This document shows, piece after piece, positions 16,401-25,112 of a DNA stretch of 64,000 nucleotides. The DNA is from Planctomycetota bacterium. Lineage in GTDB: Bacteria; Planctomycetota; UBA8742; UBA2392. Position 1 is the first letter of the stretch; every line of letters starts with the position of its first letter. The notes beneath the pieces were generated by a model. It saw only the letters and a program-made list of their open reading frames with translations, searched no databases and was not told the DNA's origin. The position numbers were made by a program, and so were the translations under genes. The stretch is taken from positions 945,690 to 1,009,689 of the forward strand of contig JADKGX010000002.1 of NCBI GenBank assembly GCA_016722065.1. The letters are read 5' to 3'.

Positions 16401-19093
16401 CTCAAGACCAGGCTGGTGTTGCCACTTGCCGCCACGATGCCCGCAGGTGACGTGGTGACAGTTGCGCTGCAACCAGTGATGGCGCCAATCACAACGTTGC
16501 TCGTGCTCAGTGGCGTCGATCCGTTGTTCTGGATCGTGTAGGTCAAGTTCGCCGGAGTACCCACCAGAAAGCCCGTGGGTGTGTCCGTGCCGCCGTCGGC
16601 GATCGCCGTGGCACCGCGCAGAACGTCCATTTCGGGGTTGGCGGTGTTGACGGTGATCGAATAGGGCTGTGTGGCATCAGGGTTGACGCCGTTGGTGACG
16701 TTGATGGTGAAGTTGAAGGTGCCCGTGGCCGTAGGTGTGCCATTCAGGACACCGGTTGCAGCCGTCAGGGTCAAACCATTTGGCAGCGCACCCGAAATCA
16801 CGCTCCAGGTAAACGTAGCCGGGAAACCAGAGGCCGTGAAATTGTGGCTGTAGGGCGTCGTCAAGAAGCCCACCGGAGGCGTGCCGCTGGTGATCTGTGG
16901 TGCGGTGGCAGAAAGCAGTGCCTCGTCGGCGCCAATATCCACGCTGGTACCTTGGGGGCGGGTGTCGCCGTCAATGTCGATCGCCAGGGTAGAAGTTTGG
17001 CCCGTCGGGTTGATGCAGGGTGAGCCGCTTTGCAAGTGCAGGTCAAAGGGAGTGGAGGTGCTGACCAGCATCGGGTCGGCATTGCTGCCATTGGCATCCA
17101 GCCCCAGGCTTTGCCAGGTTGTGAAGGGATTACGTGTTGCCTGGTTGCAGTGCACGGCCGCGAACCAGTAATTGAAGTTCGCCACCGTGGGTGTGGATGT
17201 GGTGGAGTTCAAGTAGATCGCGGGAATCGTCGCGCTGGTGCAGACCACAATGTTGTTGCTGACATTGGCCAGCGGATAGGTCGTGCTGCTGGAGTAAGCG
17301 TAAATGCCGCCTGTGCCCGTAAGGGTGCTGGTGTGAATCACGGTGTTGTGGCGGACAATCGTGGTGCCGTTGGCGGCGTTACGAATCGTGATGGCGCCGT
17401 TGGTCAATGTCTGCAGGGCCGGCGACGTGGCCAGCGAAGCCGTAAGGCAGTTATAGACGAAGTTGTTTTCGACCAGGAAGTTGTTTGCATAACCGGCGTT
17501 CAAGCCCATGTGCGCAATGCCAGGCCCGTTGGGGATGTCGTACACCTTGCAGCGACGAATCGTGATATCCGTGGTATTCAGCAGAATGCCGGCAATGTTG
17601 TTGCCCTGGGCCATAATGCCGAAGTTGGGGCCACCAAAGACCTCCAGGCCTTCCACTGTGACGTAGGACTGGTTGATGACCAGTCCGCCGCGGCCTGTCT
17701 GGGCCACTGTCGTGCTGGATGGCGCCAGGATAGCGCCGCTGGCGTTGCCCTGCACTTTGGGTGTCTGGCCCGTGGCCGCGCGCAGCGTAATTGTGTTTGT
17801 CGCGGAACTACCGGGCACCGGGGTCATCGCCGGGATGGGCGTGGTGCTGGAGATACCCAAGCTGTACGACGGATCTGACACATAGGTTGCGCTGTCGGTG
17901 ATAGACAGAATCACCGGGCCAGCCACGCCGACACTCTCCAGGGCGTCAAAGGCAGCACCAATGGAGCTGAAGTCGCCACTGGTCTGGTTGATGGTGAACG
18001 TGCCAGACAAGCGCACAACCCAGGAACCAGAAGCCATGGGATAGGCCGTATAGTCTGTGGTTGAACCCCAGTTCGCCGACGCGGCACTGGCCACCGAAAA
18101 CGCAATGGTCTGGCCCGCGGTCAGCGCACTGGAGTAAGAAATCGCAAGCAACACGCGCGACGTGGTTCCACCCGTGACACTAAGCAGCGGTCCACCCGCA
18201 AATGTGATTGATCCGCCACTCAAGGTGCCTGTGCCCAAAACGGTGTCAGCGCCGTCGACGGCGCCGTTGGTGTTGTTATCGCGAACCAGCTTGATGTTGT
18301 TAATCGAAGCGTCAGGCACAGAACCTGACTTGGAAAAGGCCAGGCTGGAAAGGTCGGCGTTGCCACCGAAGGCCGACATGTTCATATCCATAACCACCAG
18401 GTCCGAAGCAGTGGTCGTCAAGCCGCCACCGTTAGACAACTGGTTGGACATGATCACGGCATTGCCGGGCGGAATGTACAAGAACTGAATGCCAAAGTTC
18501 CCGCCTGTGGCTGCAGCACCGGCGGCCGCCGTGCCGTTTTGGTAAACTCGACTGCGTGTTTGCTCCGGTGCAGCGGGGGCAGCTGTGCTTTGAGTCCAGC
18601 CGGTCGCGCTCCGAGCGGTGTAGGTCCAGTCAAGTACGATGGCCTGCGTGCCATTCCAGGTAAATGGCGTGGACAAGTCAAAACGATACCAGGAGTTGGT
18701 GCCTGTTCCCGCCGTAGCGGTGGGCGTTACGGTGCCGGGACCAAACGCCGAAACCAGCGTACCTGTCGTGTAATTCGTATCAAATGACGTCGTCAAGGCG
18801 TTCACGGCCAGAGTCGTATAACCAAACCGGATCTCTAGCCCTGTAAACTGTGGCGGCGAAATCGTTGAGCCAGACACCCGGAGTGCAACTATGCTCGAAC
18901 CCGCCGGAACGCCTGCTAGGTCGTTCGTGTCGTAAGCAGACTGAAATCGACCTGCTGCCGCGCTGAAGTTGAACGGGAAGGCATTTCCAGTCCCTTCAAC
19001 ACCGAGTTGCTTCACGACTTGAGCAGCCAAGCCGGAGCTTCCCAACATCAGCGTCAACGCCACGAGAACCCTTACCGCATGGTGCATCTTCAT
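13466..19093 (-). CDS. Giant exported beta-helix / Ig-repeat surface protein with duplicated modules and Gly-Cys sorting tail
   Basis: The 1,875-residue product has a signal peptide (about 1-25, cleavage after GLAAQ likely), then an N-terminal beta-sandwich region. Two large homologous modules follow, beginning INQTSGDFSSIGAAFDALES and INKAGGSGVNYTDIGAAFDD, each with right-handed beta-helix repeats (LTIRGCKI, VENNFVYN, IRHNTVIH) and closing with DIDGDTRPQGTSVDIGADE or a close relative, the choice-of-anchor-Q pattern. Between them are a putative-Ig repeat and a choice-of-anchor-D-like domain (ANENPYNWTVSGNA); more cadherin/Ig-like repeats follow (GALPAGMALSPTGTVSGTP). An 11-Gly run precedes Cys, a hydrophobic helix and an Arg-rich end. 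It is likely cell-surface or secreted. The start at 19093 has GGAGAG five bases upstream. No catalytic residues are identified. Confidence 0.85.
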   Translation of the reverse strand: MKMHHAVRVLVALTLMLGSSGLAAQVVKQLGVEGTGNAFPFNFSAAAGRFQSAYDTNDLAGVPAGSSIVALRVSGSTISPPQFTGLEIRFGYTTLAVNALTTSFDTNYTTGTLVSAFGPGTVTPTATAGTGTNSWYRFDLSTPFTWNGTQAIVLDWTYTARSATGWTQSTAAPAAPEQTRSRVYQNGTAAAGAAATGGNFGIQFLYIPPGNAVIMSNQLSNGGGLTTTASDLVVMDMNMSAFGGNADLSSLAFSKSGSVPDASINNIKLVRDNNTNGAVDGADTVLGTGTLSGGSITFAGGPLLSVTGGTTSRVLLAISYSSALTAGQTIAFSVASAASANWGSTTDYTAYPMASGSWVVRLSGTFTINQTSGDFSSIGAAFDALESVGVAGPVILSITDSATYVSDPSYSLGISSTTPIPAMTPVPGSSATNTITLRAATGQTPKVQGNASGAILAPSSTTVAQTGRGGLVINQSYVTVEGLEVFGGPNFGIMAQGNNIAGILLNTTDITIRRCKVYDIPNGPGIAHMGLNAGYANNFLVENNFVYNCLTASLATSPALQTLTNGAITIRNAANGTTIVRHNTVIHTSTLTGTGGIYAYSSSTTYPLANVSNNIVVCTSATIPAIYLNSTTSTPTVANFNYWFAAVHCNQATRNPFTTWQSLGLDANGSNADPMLVSTSTPFDLHLQSGSPCINPTGQTSTLAIDIDGDTRPQGTSVDIGADEALLSATAPQITSGTPPVGFLTTPYSHNFTASGFPATFTWSVISGALPNGLTLTAATGVLNGTPTATGTFNFTINVTNGVNPDATQPYSITVNTANPEMDVLRGATAIADGGTDTPTGFLVGTPANLTYTIQNNGSTPLSTSNVVIGAITGCSATVTTSPAGIVAASGNTSLVLSVNVSAAAFGFTVSIDNNDANENPYNWTVSGNALVPFSGTYVINKAGGSGVNYTDIGAAFDDLELVGVTGPVIFEIYDDGGAYTTGASYALGADGSTIDDVPGVSATNTLTFRAAAGEFPVISGNTCPDTYTQGTTGVMAFRNIGNLTLEGLEITGGNMFGVMWYCSTAASSDNLTIRGCKIHGITTGSAIHMYGSGAGIGPNNVLVENNLIWGVAGAGGGTIGGGATGGPTGVIGSRRAGNNFVIRHNTILHNSSTAIGGVFYVNGSTTALADISYNVIHLTSSGSTPVYYLGDTATTASLPTVADRNVVFLSGGALMSNDASAGTFAQWQSTGRDVNGVNADPLLVDIGTGTEDLHITGVSPAIDLAVGSTTNVDFDGQTRPIGAERDAGADERAASPQPEIDVERTTGVSIPVTTNDDIGNVSTVGQNFTWTILNTTGAAVLNITGSITLTSGTGVPSITMVTPPASTVAIGGSTTFTVNVQPSPGNFGFSISIPNDDLNENPYTFTVTGVGFIPNGEAVANIATGSSFSGGTNGPFSVNLAPGATLASADIELTDPESDNITVTSIAPPATAPAGITAPSIPSPGQPLTLSWTGTASGTNPPGTYTWQVTFEDAGTTTPVVVDVMIVIGDVAPTHTPITGISGDGSVATPYLTAYTVGLGATVTVDLATVTDANTGQSLALLGSPTQISGPTGGTGFNFALIAGMTLQVFPNGTLVAADAGTQVWEVTVTDGTNNVTIRTSIAVAAAVSFVTAPALPNATQNATYAGASIVTTGGTGAVSMSVTAGAMPAGLSMSTSGVISGVCTDIPGAFNFTVTAVDSLNAMSSQAFSIAVVAPAAGLPVVTNTTLPVGLRTFSYTPVNLVVTGGTGPYAFAITAGALPAGMALSPTGTVSGTPTVAGPATFTVRVTDSSTPAVFNDTAVSITINNPSSGGGGGGGGGGGCVANDVTFGPWAALLGIAALVSIALRKRAARE

Positions 19094-19148
19094 CTATCTC
19101 TCCGAACCCAGGGGCCTTCCCCAAAAAGGCCCAACCTTGAATCTCAAG

Positions 19149-19171
19149 AAGTGACTAGTAGGTCACTTTTT
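19149..19171 (+). terminator. Terminator-like hairpin in the divergent intergenic region
   Basis: AAGTGAC and GTCACTT form a seven-pair stem around TAGTAG, followed by TTT. It points away from any plus-strand gene end, so it may stop antisense reading out of the surface-protein gene or act in that gene's 5' leader on the other strand. Confidence 0.4.
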
Positions 19172-19575
19172 CTACGCATTCGCCTCGCTGAAGCCCGGCG
19201 ACCAATCTTGGGTCAACGGGAAGCTGCAACCACCAACGAGGTGCAATTGACGAAACGATCCTGGATCAAAAGCGATTCCCGTGCCATTGCTTCAAACAAG
19301 ACTATCCTATGGCGTCTATCCACAACATGCTTTGCTGTGGCCGCTTGTGACGATCGCTGCTGCGTTACCCCTTCCACCGAAATTGTGTGATTTGGCGCTG
19401 ATGATGCGTCTTGATCTATCTTGAAGCTTTATCCATAGCGCAATGCACATAGTGCCTTGCTGTAACATCGGTGCATTCCATGTCAGCAGGCCGAAGGTTG
19501 CGTCCTGGCGTAACAACACTCTCCGCAGCGAAAAACCGATCCCTGACGGGGGGCACCGAAACCAGCACTTTGCGC

Positions 19576-19581
19576 TACAAT
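19576..19581 (+). promoter_or_regulatory. -10 element of a leaderless promoter for the kinase gene
   Basis: TACAAT lies exactly six bases before the ATG at 19588, which has no Shine-Dalgarno site. Confidence 0.55.
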
Positions 19582-19587
19582 CTATCC

Positions 19588-20793
19588 ATGACCGAGCCCG
19601 ACCACGAAGCCTTCCGCACCGTCGAAGAGAAAACGCTTCTCGAGATCGGTTCAGACAGCCAGGTGCCCCACAAATCCGGCGGCGTTGACATTCCGCCCGA
19701 TGCCAAACGACTGGGCCAGGTTGCCCTGCTGGCCGAACTGGGTGCCGGCGGCATGGGCAAGGTCTACAAAGGCCACCATCTTGGCCTGGACAAACCCGTT
19801 GCTGTCAAAGTCATGGGCTCGCAGCTGGCCGGCGATTCCATGGCCAAGGCGCGCTTTCTGCGCGAGGCCAGAACCGCTGCCAAGCTGGACCACGCCAACA
19901 TCGTTCGCATGCTGGACGTGAACGAACAGGGCGGCGTGCCCTACATTGTCATGGAATACATAGAAGGAACGGACCTGTCGGCCCTGCTGAAGAAGCACGG
20001 CGCCCTGGACGCCATGGCCACGTTGCGCGCGATTGCCCAGGTGGCGGACGGCCTGGCGCATGCGCACGCCGAGGGCATCGTTCACCGCGACATCAAGCCG
20101 CACAACATTTTTGCCGCAAAAGACGGCCGCGTGAAGCTTGGCGACTTCGGCCTGGCGCGGGCTGTGGAACAAACCACAGAACTGACAATGCCCGGGGCCG
20201 CCATCGGCACCGCCTACTACATGAGCCCGGAACAGGCACAGGGCAAAGATGTTGACCAGCGGTCCGACATTTACAGCCTGGGTGTCACGGCCTGGCACTT
20301 GTTGACCGGCGCCACGCCCTACACCGGCACCACACCCGTCAGCATTGCCGTACAGCACGTCAACAATGACGTGCCCTACGAGCGCGAGAAATTCGGTCAC
20401 CTGCCGGACGCCGCGGTGTACCTGCTGATCAGCATGACCTGGCGGGACCCGGCCCGGCGGCCCACGGCCCGCGCGGTGCACGACGGCATCGTGCAGCTAC
20501 TGATCCAGACCACCGGCAGCGGTTCCGTCCGCCTGAACTCGCTGGACGATCTGCTGAAGCGCGGCAGTGCGTCGCAGTATGTTTTGCAGCCCAACACGCT
20601 TACTCCCGGCGCCATGGCCGCCATTGCGGTGCCGCCCATGCACACGGCCCTGCCGCCGGTGATGCCCATGCAATACCCGCAGCCCTATCCGCAGAAATCG
20701 TCCAACAACCTGCTTTGGATTGCGCTGGCCATTCTGATCGTGCTGGCGCTGGCCTTTGCCGGGTGTGTTGCCGCCTATTCTGCAGCTTCCTGA
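19588..20793 (+). CDS. Membrane-anchored Ser/Thr protein kinase
   Basis: The 401-residue product is a Hanks-type kinase (about 42-300) with all key residues: glycine loop LGAGGMGKVY (51-60), Lys74 in VAVKV, Glu93 in LREAR, catalytic HRDIKPHN (166-173), DFG (186-188) and MSPEQ (about 212-216). A Pro/Met-rich linker and one transmembrane helix (about 372-395) follow, with only a few residues beyond, so there is no extracellular sensor domain; the kinase faces the cytosol. The FHA proteins at 8998-9844 are candidate readers of its phosphothreonines. The start at 19588 is preferred over an upstream in-frame ATG because TACAAT is six bases before it and the upstream extension is not kinase-like. 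Confidence 0.92.
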   Translation: MTEPDHEAFRTVEEKTLLEIGSDSQVPHKSGGVDIPPDAKRLGQVALLAELGAGGMGKVYKGHHLGLDKPVAVKVMGSQLAGDSMAKARFLREARTAAKLDHANIVRMLDVNEQGGVPYIVMEYIEGTDLSALLKKHGALDAMATLRAIAQVADGLAHAHAEGIVHRDIKPHNIFAAKDGRVKLGDFGLARAVEQTTELTMPGAAIGTAYYMSPEQAQGKDVDQRSDIYSLGVTAWHLLTGATPYTGTTPVSIAVQHVNNDVPYEREKFGHLPDAAVYLLISMTWRDPARRPTARAVHDGIVQLLIQTTGSGSVRLNSLDDLLKRGSASQYVLQPNTLTPGAMAAIAVPPMHTALPPVMPMQYPQPYPQKSSNNLLWIALAILIVLALAFAGCVAAYSAAS

Positions 20794-20799
20794 CCACTC

Positions 20800-20826
20800 G
20801 CGGCGCGACGCTGGCGCCGCTAGATT
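20800..20826 (+). promoter_or_regulatory. Terminator-like hairpin and adjoining leaderless -10 for glmU
   Basis: GCGGCGC (20800-20806) pairs with GCGCCGC (20814-20820), ending the kinase transcript or occupying the -35 region. TAGATT (20821-20826) follows directly and is exactly six bases before the glmU ATG. Confidence 0.5.
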
Positions 20827-20832
20827 GCGACC

Positions 20833-22113
20833 ATGGCAGCCAAGCCCGTCAAAATTCTCATCCTGGCCGCGGGCAAAAGCACGCGCATGAAGTCCGATAC
20901 ACCCAAGGTGCTGCACCGCGTGGCGGGCGTGCCGCTGCTGCGCTGGGTGCTGGAACAGGCCTACGCACTCAAGCCCGAACAGATCGTAGTGATTGTGGGC
21001 CATGAATCTGATCGCGTACGCAAGGCCTTTGCGGACTTCCCCAAGATTGCCTTTGTTACGCAAGAGCCGCAGTTGGGCACGGGCCACGCCGTCATGCAGG
21101 CGCGCAGCCAGTTGCAGGATTTTTCTGGCGATGTCTGCCTGCTGTGTGGCGACGTGCCGCTGGTGCGGCCCGAAACGCTGGCGGCGTTGCAGGACGCGCA
21201 CCAAAGGGCACACGCCGCCGCCACGGTGCTGACAACCGAGTTGCACGACCCCGGCAGCTACGGCCGCATTGTGCGCGATGCCGACGGCAAACTCAGTGGC
21301 ATCGTCGAAGCCAAGGACCTCAAGCGCGGCCAGGAACGAATTGCGGAGATCAACTCCGGCACATACTTTTTTGACGCACCGGCGCTGCTGGGTTGCCTGG
21401 ACCAACTGACCACGCAAAACGCCCAGGGCGAATATTACCTGACCGACGTGATTCACCTGCTGGCTGCTCAAGGCGCCCCGGTGGCCGCACACGTGTGCCA
21501 GGACAGCCGCGAAGTCATGGGCATCAACACCCGCAAAGATCTGGCGCAGTGCGACAAGATCGCGCGCGAGCGTGTCACCGACGCCTTGATGGCCAACGGT
21601 GTCACGATTCTGGACCCGGATAACACCTACATTGAAGCCGGGGTGCACATTGGCCGAGACAGTATCGTGTACCCGTACAGTGCAATTCACGCAGGCGTGG
21701 AAATCGGGCAACACTGCGAAATCGGCCCCTTTGCGCACCTGCGCGCCGGCACAAAGCTGGGCGATCACTGCAAAGTAGGCGCGTTTGTAGAAACCAAAAA
21801 CGCCGTGTATGGCAACGGCAGCAAGTCGGGTCACCTGGCCTATCTGGGCGACGTAACGCTGGGGCAAGACGTCAACATTGGTGCCGGTGCGATCGTGGCC
21901 AACTACGACGGAAAACACAAACACAAGACCGAAATCGGCGACAACGCTTTCATCGGCTGCGGCACGGTGCTGGTGGCGCCGGTGCGCGTTGGCAAAAACG
22001 CCCAGACTGGCGCCAACACCGTCGTGCCCAAGGGCAAAGACGTGGCAGACAACACGATTGTGGTGGGCGCCCCGGCGCGGGTCTTGAAGACCAAGCCGGG
22101 CAAGGCAACGTAG
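20833..22113 (+). CDS. glmU: Bifunctional UDP-N-acetylglucosamine diphosphorylase / glucosamine-1-phosphate N-acetyltransferase
   Basis: The 426-residue product has both GlmU halves. The N-terminal pyrophosphorylase (1-225) shows LAAGKSTRMKS (nucleotide loop), QLGTGHAV, GDVPLV and NSGTYFF. The C-terminal left-handed beta-helix acetyltransferase (about 240-420) shows hexapeptide repeats, SGHLAYLGD with the catalytic His, and NIGAGAIVANYDGKHKHKT. It makes UDP-GlcNAc for peptidoglycan and, if present, lipopolysaccharide. It is slightly shorter than the usual 455 residues because of a short C-terminus. prs follows 24 bases later, probably in one transcript. The gene has a leaderless-type -10. Confidence 0.95.
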   Translation: MAAKPVKILILAAGKSTRMKSDTPKVLHRVAGVPLLRWVLEQAYALKPEQIVVIVGHESDRVRKAFADFPKIAFVTQEPQLGTGHAVMQARSQLQDFSGDVCLLCGDVPLVRPETLAALQDAHQRAHAAATVLTTELHDPGSYGRIVRDADGKLSGIVEAKDLKRGQERIAEINSGTYFFDAPALLGCLDQLTTQNAQGEYYLTDVIHLLAAQGAPVAAHVCQDSREVMGINTRKDLAQCDKIARERVTDALMANGVTILDPDNTYIEAGVHIGRDSIVYPYSAIHAGVEIGQHCEIGPFAHLRAGTKLGDHCKVGAFVETKNAVYGNGSKSGHLAYLGDVTLGQDVNIGAGAIVANYDGKHKHKTEIGDNAFIGCGTVLVAPVRVGKNAQTGANTVVPKGKDVADNTIVVGAPARVLKTKPGKAT

Positions 22114-22137
22114 GCAGCATCTCGCGGGGACAGCAAA

Positions 22138-23094
22138 ATGGCACGCAGCAAAGGCCTGAAGGTATTTGCCGGAAACTCCAATCCCAAGCTGGCGGACGCA
22201 ATCTGCCACATTCTGGAACTGCCGCTGGGCCACGCGCGGATTGAAAAATTCCCCGACGGCGAAATTGACGTCAAGATTGAAGAAGACATACGCGGCGTCG
22301 ATTGCTTCTTCATTCAAAGCACCTGCCCGCCGGTCAACGACAACCTGATGGAGATGCTGCTGTTTGCCGATGCCGCCTGTCGCGCCAGCGCCGAACGCGT
22401 TACCGCCGTTGTGCCCTATTACGGCTACGCACGCAAAGACCGCAAAGACGAAGGCCGTGTACCCATCAGCGCCAAGCTGGTCGCCAACTGCATGGTCCAG
22501 GCTGGCTACGACCGCGTTCTCACCATGGACCTGCATGCCGCCCAGATTCAGGGCTTCTTTGACATCCCCGTGGATCACCTGTACGCCGCGCCGGTGATTT
22601 ACAACTACTTTCGCGATATCCGCCAGAAGTCCGGCGACAAGAACATCACGATTGTCGCCCCCGACGTAGGCCGCAGCAAAGTCGCACGCGGCTATGCAAA
22701 GCGCCTGCATGCCGGCCTTGCGATTGTCGACAAGCGTCGCGTCAGCGGCGAAGAGACCGAGGTGCTGGACATGATCGGCGTGGTTGACGGCCAGACTTGC
22801 GTCATCATTGACGACATGGTTGCCACCGGCGGCAGCATTGTTGACGCCGCCAAGGCCTGCAAGAAATTCGGCGCCAACGAGATTTACGTGGCCTGCACCC
22901 ACCCGGTGTTCTGTGGCCCGGCGGTAGACCGCCTGAAATCGGCACCGATCAAGGAATGCATCGTCACCGACACAATCCCGATGGAAGGCAAGGAGTTCCC
23001 GTCGCTGAAGGTACTCAGCGTGGCGGAACTGCTGGCCGAGGCGATTCGCCGCATCCACTTCAGTGAAAGCGTCAGCCTGCTGTTCAAGGGTTGA
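22138..23094 (+). CDS. prs: Ribose-phosphate pyrophosphokinase
   Basis: The 318-residue product is a full-length PRPP synthetase. It has DGEIDVKIEEDIRG, the ATP-binding PYYGYARKDRKDEGR segment (about 100-114), MDLHAAQIQGFFDIPVDHL, and the PRPP-binding loop VIIDDMVATGGS (about 222-233). It converts ribose 5-phosphate and ATP to PRPP for nucleotide, His and Trp synthesis. glmU-prs order is common in bacteria and often continues with rplY; here a protease gene stands between prs and rplY. Confidence 0.97.
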   Translation: MARSKGLKVFAGNSNPKLADAICHILELPLGHARIEKFPDGEIDVKIEEDIRGVDCFFIQSTCPPVNDNLMEMLLFADAACRASAERVTAVVPYYGYARKDRKDEGRVPISAKLVANCMVQAGYDRVLTMDLHAAQIQGFFDIPVDHLYAAPVIYNYFRDIRQKSGDKNITIVAPDVGRSKVARGYAKRLHAGLAIVDKRRVSGEETEVLDMIGVVDGQTCVIIDDMVATGGSIVDAAKACKKFGANEIYVACTHPVFCGPAVDRLKSAPIKECIVTDTIPMEGKEFPSLKVLSVAELLAEAIRRIHFSESVSLLFKG

Positions 23095-23219
23095 TTTTGC
23101 CCGCGGGGCTGCAGCCCGCACGCATTACGCGTGAGGGTTGGCGCATTTTCGCCACTACGGGTGTTCCCCAAACGTCTTACGACTATATTGGCGGATTCTT
23201 GAACGGGCCGGAGATAGCC

Positions 23220-24989
23220 ATGACCAGACTGTTTGCCTTGCTGTTGCTGGCGGCGTTGTTTGCGGCCGCCTTTACTGGCGCCCGCGCACAGGACACGCCA
23301 AAACAAACCGCGCCCGTGGATTACCTGATTATCTCCGCTGACGGCTTGGCCGAAGTGGCCAGTGAGTGGGCCAAGTGGCGGACCGATTACGGCCGAGTTG
23401 TGCAGATTGTGACGCTATCCGAGATCAGCAAAGATAAGCCGCCCAGCCTGGACGCCATTCGCGACACAGTGCTAAAGCAGGCCGGTGGCGAGAAGCTGAC
23501 ACCCGGGTTTCAGGTGCTGCTGCTTGGCGATTGCCCCGTCGAGCGCACGGAAACCTACAACCCCAAGATTGAAATTCCCTGGCTGCTTACGCCCCAGTTC
23601 GACAGTAACCCTGAACCCTCGGCAAGGGTGCGCGTGCCGACAGACAACTACCTTGCCGACCTGATTGAAGACGACGACCACAAACCCGATATCGCTGTGG
23701 GCCGCATTCCCGCGCGCAGCGCGCAAGAAGCCCGCATCGCCCTGGCCAAGGTCAAGGCCTACGAGACCGCCCCGGCCGGACCCTGGATGCGCAACTTGAC
23801 CTTCTTTGCCGGAGAGGGCCGCTTTGGCGCGCAGATTGACGGCATGCTGGAAAACCTGTTCACCCAGTTTGCCGAACGCACGATCAGCCAGGCCTACAAC
23901 GTGCGCATGACCTACGCCAACATCAAAAGCAGCTATGCCTATTCGCCCTCACGCTTCAGCCAGAAGGTGATTGAGGAGGCCAACGCCGGATCGCTGCTGC
24001 TGTGCTACATGGGCCACGGCCAGATCGACCGGCTGGACAACATGTACGTCAAGGTAGAGGGCGAACGCCTGCGTTACCCGATTCTGACCGGCGATGACGT
24101 CAAGGATTTCAAGATCAAGGACGGCAAGCTGCCCGTCATGCTGATCATTGCCTGCGAAACCGGGCACCTGGACAACGATGGCCCCTGCCTTGCCGAACGC
24201 ATTCTTTTCAATGAAAGCGCGCCCGTGGCAGTGCTGGCTTCCTCGCGCGACAGCCACCCCTACGCCAACGTGCTGCTGCAAAAAGCCTTCATCAGCGAAA
24301 TCACGCAAAACCACCGCGCCACGCTGGGCGAGGCCATCATGCTGGCCAAACGCGAACTGGTGGAAGCCAAGGACCCGGACCGCAAGCAACTAGAAACCAT
24401 GGCCATGTTCATTCTGCCCAAGAAGGCCGAACGCGTGGAACTCAACCGCAGCCACATCAGCATGTACAACCTGTGCGGTGACCCCGGCCTGCGCATGCGT
24501 TACCCCACACTCAACATGACCCCGGCCAGCACCGGCAAAGCCGCTGCTGGCAGCACGGCTGATGTATCGCTGAAGGTCCCGGGCACCGCGGTCTCGGGTG
24601 AGGGTGCCGAAAAGGCCTGCAACTGGAAAATCGATCTTGAGTTGCAGACGCGCCGCACCGTCATTGCGGGCGAACTCAAGACGGTGCCCGAAGCTGACCT
24701 TGCCAGCGCTGATCCCGCCAAGCGCAAAGCTGCGGAAGACATCATTGCAGCCAATCACGCCACATCCAACGACAAGCGCGTGGCGAACTTCAGTTCCACT
24801 TTTCAGGGATTGAAGCAGAAGATGACCAAGGAAGAGTTGATCAACGAGCTTGTGTACCAAGCGAAATTCGACAATTCGCTTGCGCCGGGTGACTATATTC
24901 TCAAAGTGTTCGCCCTTGACGAAAAAGCGCAAGCCTGTGGCTTCACTTCTCTAGAGATCACTGTAAAGGAAGCACCCAAGAAAGACTGA
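23220..24989 (+). CDS. Exported gingipain-like (C25 family) cysteine peptidase
   Basis: The 589-residue product starts at 23220 behind CGGAG, with TATATT (23184-23189) as a likely -10. A signal peptide (1-23, cut near GARA-QD) is followed by a caspase-like C25 fold: DYLIISADGLAEVASEWAKW, VLLLGDCP, the propeptide-like DNYLADLIEDDD, catalytic His266 in YMGHG and Cys312 in IIACETG, then ASSRDSHPYA and LCGDPGLRMRYP near residue 430. A C-terminal domain of about 160 residues is beta-rich and may direct substrate binding. No gingipain-type Type IX sorting domain is seen. Substrate specificity is not predictable. Its location between prs and the ribosomal-protein cluster looks like an insertion into a conserved housekeeping block. 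Confidence 0.8.
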   Translation: MTRLFALLLLAALFAAAFTGARAQDTPKQTAPVDYLIISADGLAEVASEWAKWRTDYGRVVQIVTLSEISKDKPPSLDAIRDTVLKQAGGEKLTPGFQVLLLGDCPVERTETYNPKIEIPWLLTPQFDSNPEPSARVRVPTDNYLADLIEDDDHKPDIAVGRIPARSAQEARIALAKVKAYETAPAGPWMRNLTFFAGEGRFGAQIDGMLENLFTQFAERTISQAYNVRMTYANIKSSYAYSPSRFSQKVIEEANAGSLLLCYMGHGQIDRLDNMYVKVEGERLRYPILTGDDVKDFKIKDGKLPVMLIIACETGHLDNDGPCLAERILFNESAPVAVLASSRDSHPYANVLLQKAFISEITQNHRATLGEAIMLAKRELVEAKDPDRKQLETMAMFILPKKAERVELNRSHISMYNLCGDPGLRMRYPTLNMTPASTGKAAAGSTADVSLKVPGTAVSGEGAEKACNWKIDLELQTRRTVIAGELKTVPEADLASADPAKRKAAEDIIAANHATSNDKRVANFSSTFQGLKQKMTKEELINELVYQAKFDNSLAPGDYILKVFALDEKAQACGFTSLEITVKEAPKKD

Positions 24990-25015
24990 TCCGCCAGCCC
25001 AGGCAGGCGAATCAG
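24986..25015 (+). terminator. Hairpin at the end of the C25 peptidase gene
   Basis: CTGATCCGCC and GGCGAATCAG pair with one mismatch around a ten-base loop; the stem includes the stop codon. It is followed by CAAAAAC rather than a T-tract, so termination efficiency is uncertain. Confidence 0.4.
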
Positions 25016-25112
25016 CAAAAACTATAGGGCGATAGCCCGGAAACGAAGGCGGGGCAGGCCATACCTGCATGTTGCAGGTCCGCAGGCACCGCAGTCCATT
25101 ACCGAGAGTCCC

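Larger units (their letters stand above)
19094..19587. other. Intergenic region between divergent surface-protein and kinase genes
   Basis: I see no gene in these 494 bases. The region holds a perfect hairpin with a T-tract at 19149-19171, listed separately, and the -10 of the kinase promoter at its right end. Short open frames here lack ribosome sites and protein-like composition. Confidence 0.6.

Noticed and set aside
20497..23121. 874-codon open frame on the minus strand
   Set aside because: It lies exactly opposite kinase, glmU and prs, which are unmistakable, and its translation is a His/Gly/Val-rich shadow caused by GC-rich codon bias.
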